The translations under genes were made by a program, and so were the position numbers. The notes beneath the pieces are model-generated. The model saw only the letters and a program-made list of their open reading frames with translations, ran no database searches and was not told where the DNA came from. From Acholeplasmataceae bacterium (GTDB lineage: Bacteria > Bacillota_I > Bacilli_A > Acholeplasmatales > Acholeplasmataceae), in assembly GCA_028690555.1 (NCBI GenBank), contig JAQVBA010000020.1, positions 1 through 17,193 on the forward strand: a DNA stretch of 17,193 nt, given 5' to 3'. Below are positions 7,463-15,501 of this stretch, one piece after another (position 1 is the first letter of the stretch; the number at the start of each line of letters is the position of its first letter).

Positions 7463-9290
7463 TGATTATAATGATAATGAGTATAAAGTAAAACTCGGGA
7501 CTTGGAAGAAAATCATATCTGTCATTTTCAAATCGAAAAAACGGATATTTTTACTCATCATGTTTTCTGGGATTCTCGCATTTTTAGATGCGATGATTCC
7601 CCTACTCAATCGATATGCGATTGATAAATTCTTTATTGAAGGCGATTATGGAACATGGCCATATTTTGTAGCTGCAAATCTTTTATTAGCTCTAGGATTT
7701 GGACTCGCAGTTTGGGGTTTTATTGATCAAGCTGGAATTATTGAAGCTGAAACAAGTTTTGAACTAAGACGTCAAGCGTTTAAAAATTTACAAAGATTAT
7801 CATTTTCTTATTATGATAAAACACCACATGGTTGGATTATGGCAAGAATGACTTCAGATGCCAGACGTTTATCTTTAATTATTTCATGGGGATTAGTTGA
7901 TCTTGTTTGGGCATTCTTATCGATGATATTCATTTTAATTGTTCTCTATCTTACATTCTTCAAGCTTGCATTAATTGTGACTGCTATCCTACCAATTATG
8001 TTTATCGTGACTTATTTCTTCCGAAAGAAAATTTTACATCAACACCGTAATGCAAGAAGATATAATTCGCAATTAACCGCGCAATATAATGAAGGTTTTT
8101 TAGGAGCTAAAACAACAAAGAGTTTAAGCATCGAAGATAGCAATTATGAAGAATTTGAACAAACAGCAAGATCACTGAAAAGATCAAGTATTAAGGCTGT
8201 CGTTTCATCTGCATTATTTTCATCCATACTTTTAGTGCTCTCATATACAGCGGTTGCTACCACGATGGTTCAAGGTTCGTATTATTTATTGTTTTTTGAA
8301 GCTTTAATAACAATTGGTACACTTCAGATGTTTATTGCATATACGGTTAATTTCTTTGAACCAATTATGTCTTTATCTAGAATTGTTTCTGATTTTCAAA
8401 ATGCTCAAGCTTCGGCAGAACGCATCATTAGTTTAATTGAAACTGAACCTGAGATTAAAGATTCAAAAGAAGTGGAAGAAACGTATGGAACGCTATTTCA
8501 TGATAAGTTTGAAAACTGGGAAGAGTTAAAGGGAGACATTGAATTTAGAGATGTGTCATTCTTCTATAAAGAAAATGAAGATATTTTAACAGAATTTAAT
8601 TTAACTGTTAAAGCTGGTGAAAGTGTTGCTTTAGTTGGGCACACGGGTTCTGGTAAAACAACAATTATTAATTTATTGTCAAGATTTTATGAACCAACGA
8701 GTGGTTCGATACTCATCGATGGAAAAGATTACCGAGATAGAAGCCTACATTGGCTTCATAAACGCTTAGGTTATGTGCTTCAAAGTCCACATCTCTTTAG
8801 TACAAATGTTTTAGAAAATATTCGCTATGGACGATTGGATGCATCAGATGAAGAAGTCATAAATGCCGCTAAAATTGTTGGTGTCGATGATTTTGTGAAA
8901 CATCTTGATAAAGGATACTTCACTCATGTAGGTGAAGGTGGAAACCTTTTATCTGTGGGACAAAAACAGCTTATTTCATTTGCACGTGCAGTGTTGGCAG
9001 ATCCAAGAGTTTTAATTTTAGATGAAGCAACTTCATCAATCGATTCTGAATCTGAAGAAGTTATTCAAAGAGCAACAGAAACCTTATTAAAAGATCGTAC
9101 AAGTTTTATTGTTGCCCATCGTCTATCGACAATTATTAATGCCAATAAAATTATTGTGCTCGATATGGGGAAAATTATTGAAATGGGAACTCATGAAGAA
9201 TTACTTGCGAAACGTGGATCATATTTTGAACTTTATCGCAATCAATTTTTCCGTGAGAAAGAACACGAATTAGAAACTAAAACTATTTAA
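7455..9290 (+). CDS. ABC exporter half-transporter, catalytic partner with degenerate signature (BmrD/LmrD/TM288-type subunit)
   Basis: Fused permease-ATPase of 611 residues and partner of the preceding subunit. A hydrophilic N-terminal stretch of about 20 acidic and polar residues precedes six transmembrane helices (to about residue 320), then a spacer and the ATPase domain: Walker A GHTGSGKTT (395-403), Q-loop YVLQSPH, Walker B LILDE with canonical Glu524, and switch His555. The signature is LSVGQ (499-503) instead of LSGGQ. This pairs with the Asp522 defect of the first subunit to make one inactive and one active ATP site. Start: the ATG at 7455 is preferred to an in-frame GTG at 7446, which lies inside the ribosome binding site GAAGGTGAG. 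The gene overlaps the first by eight bases, implying coupled, equimolar synthesis. Confidence 0.92.
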   Translation: MHDDYNDNEYKVKLGTWKKIISVIFKSKKRIFLLIMFSGILAFLDAMIPLLNRYAIDKFFIEGDYGTWPYFVAANLLLALGFGLAVWGFIDQAGIIEAETSFELRRQAFKNLQRLSFSYYDKTPHGWIMARMTSDARRLSLIISWGLVDLVWAFLSMIFILIVLYLTFFKLALIVTAILPIMFIVTYFFRKKILHQHRNARRYNSQLTAQYNEGFLGAKTTKSLSIEDSNYEEFEQTARSLKRSSIKAVVSSALFSSILLVLSYTAVATTMVQGSYYLLFFEALITIGTLQMFIAYTVNFFEPIMSLSRIVSDFQNAQASAERIISLIETEPEIKDSKEVEETYGTLFHDKFENWEELKGDIEFRDVSFFYKENEDILTEFNLTVKAGESVALVGHTGSGKTTIINLLSRFYEPTSGSILIDGKDYRDRSLHWLHKRLGYVLQSPHLFSTNVLENIRYGRLDASDEEVINAAKIVGVDDFVKHLDKGYFTHVGEGGNLLSVGQKQLISFARAVLADPRVLILDEATSSIDSESEEVIQRATETLLKDRTSFIVAHRLSTIINANKIIVLDMGKIIEMGTHEELLAKRGSYFELYRNQFFREKEHELETKTI

Positions 9291-9293
9291 AAG

Positions 9294-9348
9294 AAAAAAG
9301 GCATCGAAACCATCTAGTATAAGATAGAGGTGATCAGATGTCTTTTTT
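9294..9348 (+). promoter_or_regulatory. Long hairpin enclosing the ribosome binding site and start codon of the Ig-like gene; possible terminator of the exporter operon
   Basis: AAAAAAGGCATC (9294-9305) can pair with GATGTCTTTTTT (9337-9348): eleven Watson-Crick pairs and one G-U. The 31-base loop can fold further: ACC (9309-9311) with GGT (9329-9331) and ATCT (9312-9315) with AGAT (9322-9325). The right arm contains the ATG start (9338-9340), and the inner helix partly covers the ribosome binding site AGAGGTGA (9326-9333). Read as RNA it ends in a U-run, so it could act as a large-loop terminator, a translational lock, or both. Confidence 0.5.
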
Positions 9349-11425
9349 TGTATCATTATGGATTATATTTAGTTCAATGTCATCACAAGTATTATGGAAT
9401 CACGAAGAAATTATCATTCCACTCCATGGTGATTTTTTAAGTGAATTATATGAGCTAGAAGCAAATCTATACATCGATGGAGTCATCATTGAAGATGCGA
9501 GAGTCATCTATAAGTATGATGGTGTAGAACGAACTTTTTTATCGACCATTAACACAAGTATCGTCAAGACATACACACATAAAATCGAAGCTTATTTTCC
9601 GGATTATAATATGCGTCATGTGATGACTGTAAGCATTAAAATCATTGATCATATTCCGCCAGAAATTTTAAGTGTTCCGCTGATTAAAGTGCGTATCGGT
9701 GATAAAATGCCCAATCTGTTGATTGGGTTTAGTGCGATAGATAATTATGATTCGAAAGAATTATTAGATATAGAAATTGACACGAGTCAAGTTATTGACA
9801 CACAAATCGGAAGTTATCCAATCACTTACTATGTTTATGATTTAAGTGGAAACGAAAGTAAAAAAACCACGCAAGTTGAATTTTTTGATGATATACCACC
9901 ACAAATTACAAGTATAAAACCTTTGAGACTCAACATTGATGATGAATTTAAATGGGATGATTACTTTTCAATTGTTGATAACTATGATTTGTTTCCCATA
10001 GTCACCATGGATTCAATAATCACAAAAGAAAGATTATTAGGGACCTACAATTTATTTCTTAAGGCCATCGATCAAAGTGGGAATATAAGTTCTATTGAAA
10101 CAAAAATTGAAGTTTTTGATGATACAGCACCCACATTATATCTATCAAATGAAAGACCAGATATTCCCTATCAAACAGAAGATATAGCAAGTATTTTAAA
10201 AAAGCTTATTTTAAAAGTTGAAGACAATTATGATGATTTGTCAATCGATGATGTAATCATTATCAGCTCGATCAATCCTGATGTCATCGGATCTTATTTA
10301 GTCACATTTAAGATAAAAGATCAATCGAATAATGAAACAAAACTTGATCTATATTTGAAAGTTACGGATCAAAATAAACCAACAGTGGAAATCATCAAAC
10401 CGCTCATTTTCAACGTATTTGACCCAATTCCCCTATTTGAAGACTATATTGATTATCAGGATAACTTATCACATAAAGAAGACATCATATTTGAAGTGAT
10501 TGGATCTTTTTTCATGAACAAAATAGGGAAATATCCAATCACCATAAAAGTTACCGATGAAGCTAAAAATCAATTATTATTCAATACTTATCTTGAAGTT
10601 AAAGATCATACGTATCCTAAGATATCACTCATTAAAGATATTATGATTACCCAGTTTAAGCCAATCGATTATCGTCCTTATTTTCAGTTACATGATGATT
10701 ATGACGATATATCAGATATTGATTTTATGACAGATGATTCCATGGTTAACTATGAAGAGGTTGGGATATATACGCTCATTGTAACTGCGATCGATCCCGC
10801 ACAGCATGAGACTTCTATGATTGTTGATGTGATTATAATGGATATTGAATCCCCAGAACTTGTTTTAAAAACGGAAGGAAGAATTGATTATCCATATCAA
10901 GGAAACCCAATCGATTATCGTTCATACATCACTTCAGTACATGATAATCATGATGAACTAAAAATAGAAGATGTACAAATTTCTGGTGAAGTAAACACTC
11001 GTGCATTCGGTTTATATCAAATCAAGTATACACTTGAAGATTTTTCTGGAAATAAAACGCAAAAAATATTAGAATTTCTAATTGTTGATCATGAATCACC
11101 AATCATCATTTTTGATGATTTGACGATTAATCAATATGAAGATCTAGATTTTTTAAAAGGTGTTGAAATGATGGATCAATCACATGATGTTAAGATTTCA
11201 TACTTTCCAAAATCAGTTGATACATCCACTCCAGGAAGTGTTATTATCACTTATGTTGCTATCGATAGTCGAGGAAATTATATGATCAAAGACAGGTTAG
11301 TCATTATTCAAGAAGTAGAACAAAAGATACCAATTAAACAATATTTTCCACTCTTTTCAATTGTAATTATGGGATTTTCTAGTGTGTTATTTTTATACTT
11401 TAAAGATGTAAAACATATGTTTTGA
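9338..11425 (+). CDS. Surface protein with seven Ig-like (DUF5011/HYR-type) repeats and C-terminal membrane anchor
   Basis: A 695-residue predicted exported protein. Residues 1-20 form a hydrophobic signal-like segment. A divergent N-terminal domain is followed by seven tandem repeats of about 75-83 residues (roughly 104-183, 184-260, 261-343, 344-422, 423-501, 502-583, 584-658). Each opens with D-x-x-x-P-x-(I/L/V), has a D-(N/D)-(Y/H/L)-(D/S) turn, and closes with G-x-Y-x-(I/L/V) and a D-x-(S/A)-x-N-like strand, the pattern of bacterial Ig-like DUF5011 domains. One transmembrane helix (about 669-688) and a short tail with several Lys follow, so the body should face outward. There is no LPXTG and no lipobox. 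The start at 9338 is forced: an in-frame stop lies at 9320 with no other start between. Adhesion or ligand binding is plausible but not shown. It may share the exporter transcript. Confidence 0.85.
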   Translation: MSFFVSLWIIFSSMSSQVLWNHEEIIIPLHGDFLSELYELEANLYIDGVIIEDARVIYKYDGVERTFLSTINTSIVKTYTHKIEAYFPDYNMRHVMTVSIKIIDHIPPEILSVPLIKVRIGDKMPNLLIGFSAIDNYDSKELLDIEIDTSQVIDTQIGSYPITYYVYDLSGNESKKTTQVEFFDDIPPQITSIKPLRLNIDDEFKWDDYFSIVDNYDLFPIVTMDSIITKERLLGTYNLFLKAIDQSGNISSIETKIEVFDDTAPTLYLSNERPDIPYQTEDIASILKKLILKVEDNYDDLSIDDVIIISSINPDVIGSYLVTFKIKDQSNNETKLDLYLKVTDQNKPTVEIIKPLIFNVFDPIPLFEDYIDYQDNLSHKEDIIFEVIGSFFMNKIGKYPITIKVTDEAKNQLLFNTYLEVKDHTYPKISLIKDIMITQFKPIDYRPYFQLHDDYDDISDIDFMTDDSMVNYEEVGIYTLIVTAIDPAQHETSMIVDVIIMDIESPELVLKTEGRIDYPYQGNPIDYRSYITSVHDNHDELKIEDVQISGEVNTRAFGLYQIKYTLEDFSGNKTQKILEFLIVDHESPIIIFDDLTINQYEDLDFLKGVEMMDQSHDVKISYFPKSVDTSTPGSVIITYVAIDSRGNYMIKDRLVIIQEVEQKIPIKQYFPLFSIVIMGFSSVLFLYFKDVKHMF

Positions 11426-11450
11426 CAAAGACGATAGATTACATTATAAT
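11422..11450 (+). promoter_or_regulatory. Consensus sigma-A promoter of the flavodoxin gene
   Basis: TTGACA (11422-11427) and TATAAT (11445-11450) with a 17-base spacer match the sigma-70/sigma-A consensus at all twelve positions. The -35 box contains the TGA stop of the upstream gene. The expected start is near 11457, leaving a leader of about 33 bases with ribosome binding site AAAGGAG (11471-11477). Confidence 0.92.
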
Positions 11451-11489
11451 GACTACGTAAAAAAGAACTTAAAGGAGAGTAATTAACAT

Positions 11490-11918
11490 ATGGCTGATGT
11501 ACTATTAGTTTATTGGAGTGGCACAGGAAATACTGAAATTATGGCTGAAAAGATTAAAGAAGGTCTTGAAAATGCTGGTATGAGCGTTGACTATAGAACA
11601 GTTGATGCAGTTGAACCTAGTGAAGTTTCTGAGTTTGATAAAATTGTGTTTGGATGTCCATCAATGGGTGTAGAAACACTTGAAGAAGATGAATTTGAAC
11701 CATTTTTTGAAGAAGTAGAAGGATCATTATCCGGTAAAAAAGTTGCATTATTCGGTTCATACGGTTGGGGCGAAGGCGAATGGATGGATGCATGGGAAAC
11801 ACGCACAAAAGACGCTGGAGCAAACCTTTATGAAACTGGTTTGAAAGTGAATTCAACACCAAGTTCTGATGAAGAAGATGCTTGTGTTGCATTTGGTGAA
11901 GGTTTTGCAAAATTCTAA
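11490..11918 (+). CDS. Flavodoxin (short chain)
   Basis: Small soluble FMN-binding electron carrier of 142 residues, in the short-chain flavodoxin range. The phosphate-binding loop SGTGNTE (10-16) follows the first beta strand. The FGCPSMGVETLEEDEF region supplies the first aromatic/acidic loop, and ALFGSYGWGEGEW the second isoalloxazine-stacking loop. The protein is strongly acidic, as usual, favouring docking to basic partner enzymes. It is monocistronic, with a perfect consensus promoter and a GNRA-loop terminator, which suggests high expression. The spacing from AAAGGAG to the ATG is 12 bases, somewhat long. The partner reductase or acceptor is not in this window. Confidence 0.94.
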   Translation: MADVLLVYWSGTGNTEIMAEKIKEGLENAGMSVDYRTVDAVEPSEVSEFDKIVFGCPSMGVETLEEDEFEPFFEEVEGSLSGKKVALFGSYGWGEGEWMDAWETRTKDAGANLYETGLKVNSTPSSDEEDACVAFGEGFAKF

Positions 11919-11925
11919 TCACAAG

Positions 11926-11950
11926 AAATGCTCGCAAGAGCATTTTTTTT
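11926..11950 (+). terminator. Intrinsic terminator after flavodoxin
   Basis: An 8-bp stem AAATGCTC (11926-11933) / GAGCATTT (11938-11945) with a stable GCAA tetraloop runs into an eight-T tract ending at 11950. This is the clearest terminator in the window and isolates the flavodoxin unit from dnaE. Confidence 0.93.
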
Positions 11951-11970
11951 ATGTCTGATTGCTGTTAACT

Positions 11971-11979
11971 TGTTATAAT
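11971..11979 (+). promoter_or_regulatory. Extended -10 promoter of dnaE
   Basis: TG-T-TATAAT (11971-11979) is a perfect extended -10 element; no good -35 is seen 16-18 bases upstream. The predicted start near 11986 puts the ribosome binding site TAGGTGAT (about 11985-11992) almost at the 5' end of the message, so the leader is very short. Confidence 0.65.
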
Positions 11980-11997
11980 AGGACTAGGTGATTCATA

Positions 11998-14961
11998 ATG
12001 TTTGGTATTCTTAATCTACAAAGTTCATACAGTCTTTTGAAATCAACGATTCCTATGGAATCACTCATTTCACATGCGAAACAAAAAGGTTATGATTTTG
12101 TCGCATGTACCGATGACCAACTCTACGGCTTAATGAGCCTTTTTAAATATGCGAAAATTCATCAAATCAAGCCAGTTTTAGGTCAAAAGTTCATAGTCAC
12201 TGAAACATTGAATGCGACGCACATTTTTGCATATGTGATGAATCAACAAGGATATGAAAACATTTTAAAACTTAACATCATCATGGCAGAAAGACAACTT
12301 GAATTTAATGACCTAGTGAGTCATCAAGAAGGATTGATATTTGTTACTGGAGGAAGAGAATCATCAATTGATCAATCAATCATTGAAGACAACTTAGATC
12401 AAAGCTATAGCATATTAATCAACTATAAAAAAGCATTTAAAAATCTCTATATTGGGCTTGATCTAGATTCCTTTGATCAAGAGATGAAAGTTGCTCCTAA
12501 ACTTTATGAATTTTCTGAACGTTTAGGTATAAAATTATTACCTATTCATCAAACCTCATATCTCAATAGCGAAGATAAAGAAACTTATGAAGCGTTATTG
12601 AAGATTAATGGTGATACGAAGGATATTCCAAAAGATCAAAACCATCAGTTTTTAAATAAAGAAGAATTGCTATCCATGTTTGCAGATTACCCATTTGTTT
12701 TTGATCATTTAGATCAAGTTATATCACAAATTAATTTTGAATTTAATCCTCCAAAATTTGAGATGCCTACATATCCGGTTAAAGGTGGAAACCAAGAAGA
12801 GTATCTTAAATCTCTAGCCGTATTAGGATTAAAAAAGCGTCTAAAAAATATAAAAAATGCGCATGAAAAAACATATCAAGATCGTTTAATTTATGAACTT
12901 TCAGTGATCCATAAAATGGGTTATGATAACTATTTTTTAATTGTCTATGATTTTGTAAAATATGCAAAAACCCATCACATTTTAGTAGGTCCTGGTCGTG
13001 GTTCAGCAGCGGGTTCTTTGGTCGCATTTTGTTTAGGAATTACCGATGTAGATCCGATTTATTATGATTTGCTATTTGAAAGATTTTTAAACCCCGATCG
13101 CATTAGTATGCCTGATATCGACCTAGATTTTCCAGATAATAGAAGAGATGAAGTTATTAAATATGTTGCCAAAACATACGGAAAAGAACATATTGCATCA
13201 ATCATTACATATGGAACGTTTGCTTTAAGATCATCAATTCGCGATATCGCAAGAGTCATGAAAATTGATCAACAAAGGGTAAACGGCATCATCAAAAGAG
13301 TGATTAATGATGATGTGGATGAAACAGATTTTGAAACAGTGAGATTACTCAAAGTTGCAAAATCAATCGAAGGTCTACCAAGACATACCGGAACTCATCC
13401 AGCAGGAATTATTCTTTCAAAACAAAATTTATTAGAACATATACCTCTTCAAAAAGGGCTGCATGAATTTTATCAAACCCAGTTTGAAGCAAGTGAGATT
13501 GAATCTCTTGGCTTATTAAAAATTGATTTTTTAGGGATTAGGAATTTAACGGTCATTGATGACGTTCTACGTCAAATTGAAAAAAGTGGAAAGAAAGTTA
13601 ATCTCAATCAATTAAACTATGAAGATCCAAAGGTGTATGAATTATTATCAAATGCCGAAACGACAGGTATTTTTCAGCTTGAATCCATGGGGATGCGGTC
13701 TGCATTAAAGAAATTAAAACCAAAAACTTTTGAAGATATCGTTGCGATTCTCGCACTTTACAGACCAGGTCCGATGGACCATATTGATACATATGTTTTA
13801 AGAAGAAACGGTGAACCTTTTTCATATGAACATCCCGATTTAGAACCGATATTGAAATCGACATATGGGATTATCATATACCAAGAACAAATCATGCGAA
13901 TTGCGCATGAATTTGCGGGATATACGCTTGCTGAAGCGGATTTATTAAGACGTGGTATTTCTAAAAAAGATCGCGATTATATGGAAAAAGAACGAATCCG
14001 CTTTTTAGATCGTTGTATGAAAAAAGGATATAGTAAAGAAATTTCAACCAATATCTACGATTTAATTGTCAAGTTTGCGGATTACGGTTTTAATCGCAGT
14101 CATAGTGTTGCGTATGCGATGGTCGCATACCAAATGGCTTATTTAAAAGCTAATTATTTTTCAATTTTTATGGCGATTTTGATGTCTTCAGTTATTGGAA
14201 ATGAAGGATTAACTTTCGATTATATTTCAGAAGTTAAACGACAAGGGATTGTCATTGAATCCCCAGATGTCAAGATGAGTAGTGATTTTTATCAAGTGAT
14301 TGATCATAAAATCTATATGCCAATTTTATCGATCAAAGGTGTCGGGAAATCAACATACGAGAAATTTGAATTAGAACGTTCAAAAGAACCATTTAAAGAT
14401 TTTTTAGATTTTAAACGCCGAATGAATAAAATACTCAGTGAGAAAAATATCGAGATGTTCATCCATGCAGGGGCATGTGACTGTTTTGATATGAATCATC
14501 AAACCATGATGAATCATAAAAGTATGGATCATATTGGTTATGAAAGCTATATTACGGATTTTGTTATCAAAGAATCTCCAGAGTATTCATTTTTAGAACT
14601 TGCCACTTACGAAAAGGAAGCACTCGGATTTAATCTGAAATATTTATTAATGAATGCCTATAAGGATATCATGAAAAAGCAAAATTTAAATGACTTATCA
14701 ATTTTTAAATCAAAGAATGAAGCAGATGTATTAGCTTATATTAAAAAAGTAAAAACGATTAAAACAAAACAAGGAAAACCCATGGCATTTATAGAATTAG
14801 ATGATGGAACAACACAATTAGAAGCCACAATATTTTCAGATACGTATCAAAAAGTGTTGAATCATTTGACAAATGATGTCCAGATTTTTAAAATTAGAGT
14901 TAATGATTATCGTCAAGATAAATCATATGTCATTGTTTCAATACGTAAAATAGAAGCTTGA
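11998..14961 (+). CDS. dnaE: DNA polymerase III alpha subunit, DnaE type
   Basis: C-family replicative DNA polymerase; in low-GC Gram-positives DnaE works beside PolC, extending RNA primers. The product has 987 residues, shorter than the roughly 1115 of Bacillus DnaE. In order: an N-terminal PHP domain (about 1-200); GPGRGSAAGS (331-340); catalytic PDIDLDF with D373 and D375; RHTGTHPAGII; the third catalytic Asp510 in KIDFLG; a helix-hairpin-helix region (about 770-870); and a C-terminal OB fold (about 905-987). The PHP opening reads LNLQSSYSLL where metal-binding forms have HxHSxYS, so a PHP nuclease activity is unlikely, and there is no inserted exonuclease domain as in PolC. The ATG at 11998 follows TAGGTGAT. 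The gene after it starts 13 bases past the stop. Confidence 0.96.
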   Translation: MFGILNLQSSYSLLKSTIPMESLISHAKQKGYDFVACTDDQLYGLMSLFKYAKIHQIKPVLGQKFIVTETLNATHIFAYVMNQQGYENILKLNIIMAERQLEFNDLVSHQEGLIFVTGGRESSIDQSIIEDNLDQSYSILINYKKAFKNLYIGLDLDSFDQEMKVAPKLYEFSERLGIKLLPIHQTSYLNSEDKETYEALLKINGDTKDIPKDQNHQFLNKEELLSMFADYPFVFDHLDQVISQINFEFNPPKFEMPTYPVKGGNQEEYLKSLAVLGLKKRLKNIKNAHEKTYQDRLIYELSVIHKMGYDNYFLIVYDFVKYAKTHHILVGPGRGSAAGSLVAFCLGITDVDPIYYDLLFERFLNPDRISMPDIDLDFPDNRRDEVIKYVAKTYGKEHIASIITYGTFALRSSIRDIARVMKIDQQRVNGIIKRVINDDVDETDFETVRLLKVAKSIEGLPRHTGTHPAGIILSKQNLLEHIPLQKGLHEFYQTQFEASEIESLGLLKIDFLGIRNLTVIDDVLRQIEKSGKKVNLNQLNYEDPKVYELLSNAETTGIFQLESMGMRSALKKLKPKTFEDIVAILALYRPGPMDHIDTYVLRRNGEPFSYEHPDLEPILKSTYGIIIYQEQIMRIAHEFAGYTLAEADLLRRGISKKDRDYMEKERIRFLDRCMKKGYSKEISTNIYDLIVKFADYGFNRSHSVAYAMVAYQMAYLKANYFSIFMAILMSSVIGNEGLTFDYISEVKRQGIVIESPDVKMSSDFYQVIDHKIYMPILSIKGVGKSTYEKFELERSKEPFKDFLDFKRRMNKILSEKNIEMFIHAGACDCFDMNHQTMMNHKSMDHIGYESYITDFVIKESPEYSFLELATYEKEALGFNLKYLLMNAYKDIMKKQNLNDLSIFKSKNEADVLAYIKKVKTIKTKQGKPMAFIELDDGTTQLEATIFSDTYQKVLNHLTNDVQIFKIRVNDYRQDKSYVIVSIRKIEA

Positions 14962-14974
14962 AGTAGGTGAAAAC

Positions 14975-15499
14975 ATGCGATTTGATGTTTGGACAATTGA
15001 AAAGAAACAAAAATTAGAAGCGGATTATAAATTATTATTTGGGGGACAAGTTCGCGTATTAAAAAGACTTTATCGATCAAAAATGGATCCCGTATTATGT
15101 GATGAACTTATCGAGAATGTTGCGATTCATCTATTTCGTGTCATTCAAGAACAAAGACTTGTTGAAGCAGAAGCACTTTTAGAACGTATGTTTTTATCTG
15201 AATTAAATTATGATGTCTTTTTATATGAAGAAAATGAATTAGAACAATATAGTGCTGATTTACTATTTTTCAACAATCACGAATCTGTGCAATTTTATGA
15301 TATAAGAATTAAAACGGTTTATGATGTGAAACAATTGATTAAAATGATTTTACATATTGGTATCCAATATTATAATTATTTGAGTGTAGACGATGAGATT
15401 GAAACCCATTTAAATGAATATCCGCTTTTATCAGGATTTGAATTCGAGATGGGACAAGCACCACTTGAAACAACCATCAGAATTCAAAAAGTCAATTAA
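14975..15499 (+). CDS. Unrecognised 174-residue cytoplasmic protein between dnaE and the CDF gene
   Basis: I do not recognise this gene. The 174-residue product has no signal peptide, membrane helix or familiar motif. It is rich in Glu, Leu and Tyr with mixed alpha/beta character: an apparently helical first half (about 5-75) with the basic patch RVLKRLYRSK, an acidic middle (about 76-100), and a C-terminal part with YDVKQLIKMILHIGIQYYNYL. Evidence that it is real: ribosome binding site AGTAGGTGA (14962-14970) a few bases before the ATG, codon use like its neighbours, and tight packing (13 bases from dnaE, 2 bases to the CDF gene). Co-transcription with dnaE is likely, but a replication role is not implied. 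Confidence 0.8.
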   Translation: MRFDVWTIEKKQKLEADYKLLFGGQVRVLKRLYRSKMDPVLCDELIENVAIHLFRVIQEQRLVEAEALLERMFLSELNYDVFLYEENELEQYSADLLFFNNHESVQFYDIRIKTVYDVKQLIKMILHIGIQYYNYLSVDDEIETHLNEYPLLSGFEFEMGQAPLETTIRIQKVN

Positions 15500-15501
15500 T
15501 C

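Noticed and set aside
9318..9323. TATAAG as a -10 box for the Ig-like gene
   Set aside because: No -35 or TGn extension is present (the -35 position is an A-run), and initiation would fall on or after the ribosome binding site.
10100..11300. DNA-level tandem repeat in the Ig-like gene
   Set aside because: The repeats are visible only in protein; nucleotide sequences of the units are too diverged for slippage or recombination-type repeats.
11591..11943. Two minus-strand frames opposite flavodoxin
   Set aside because: The larger one starts inside the terminator hairpin and is Leu/His/Gln-rich without domain features; flavodoxin explains the region.
11951..11968. Five-codon frame (ATG TCT GAT TGC TGT TAA) before dnaE
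   Set aside because: It follows the terminator T-run with no ribosome binding site and lies upstream of the dnaE -10 box, so it is not in the message.
12806..13864. Three minus-strand frames inside dnaE
   Set aside because: They sit opposite the catalytic and fingers motifs of the polymerase and have no ribosome binding sites of their own.
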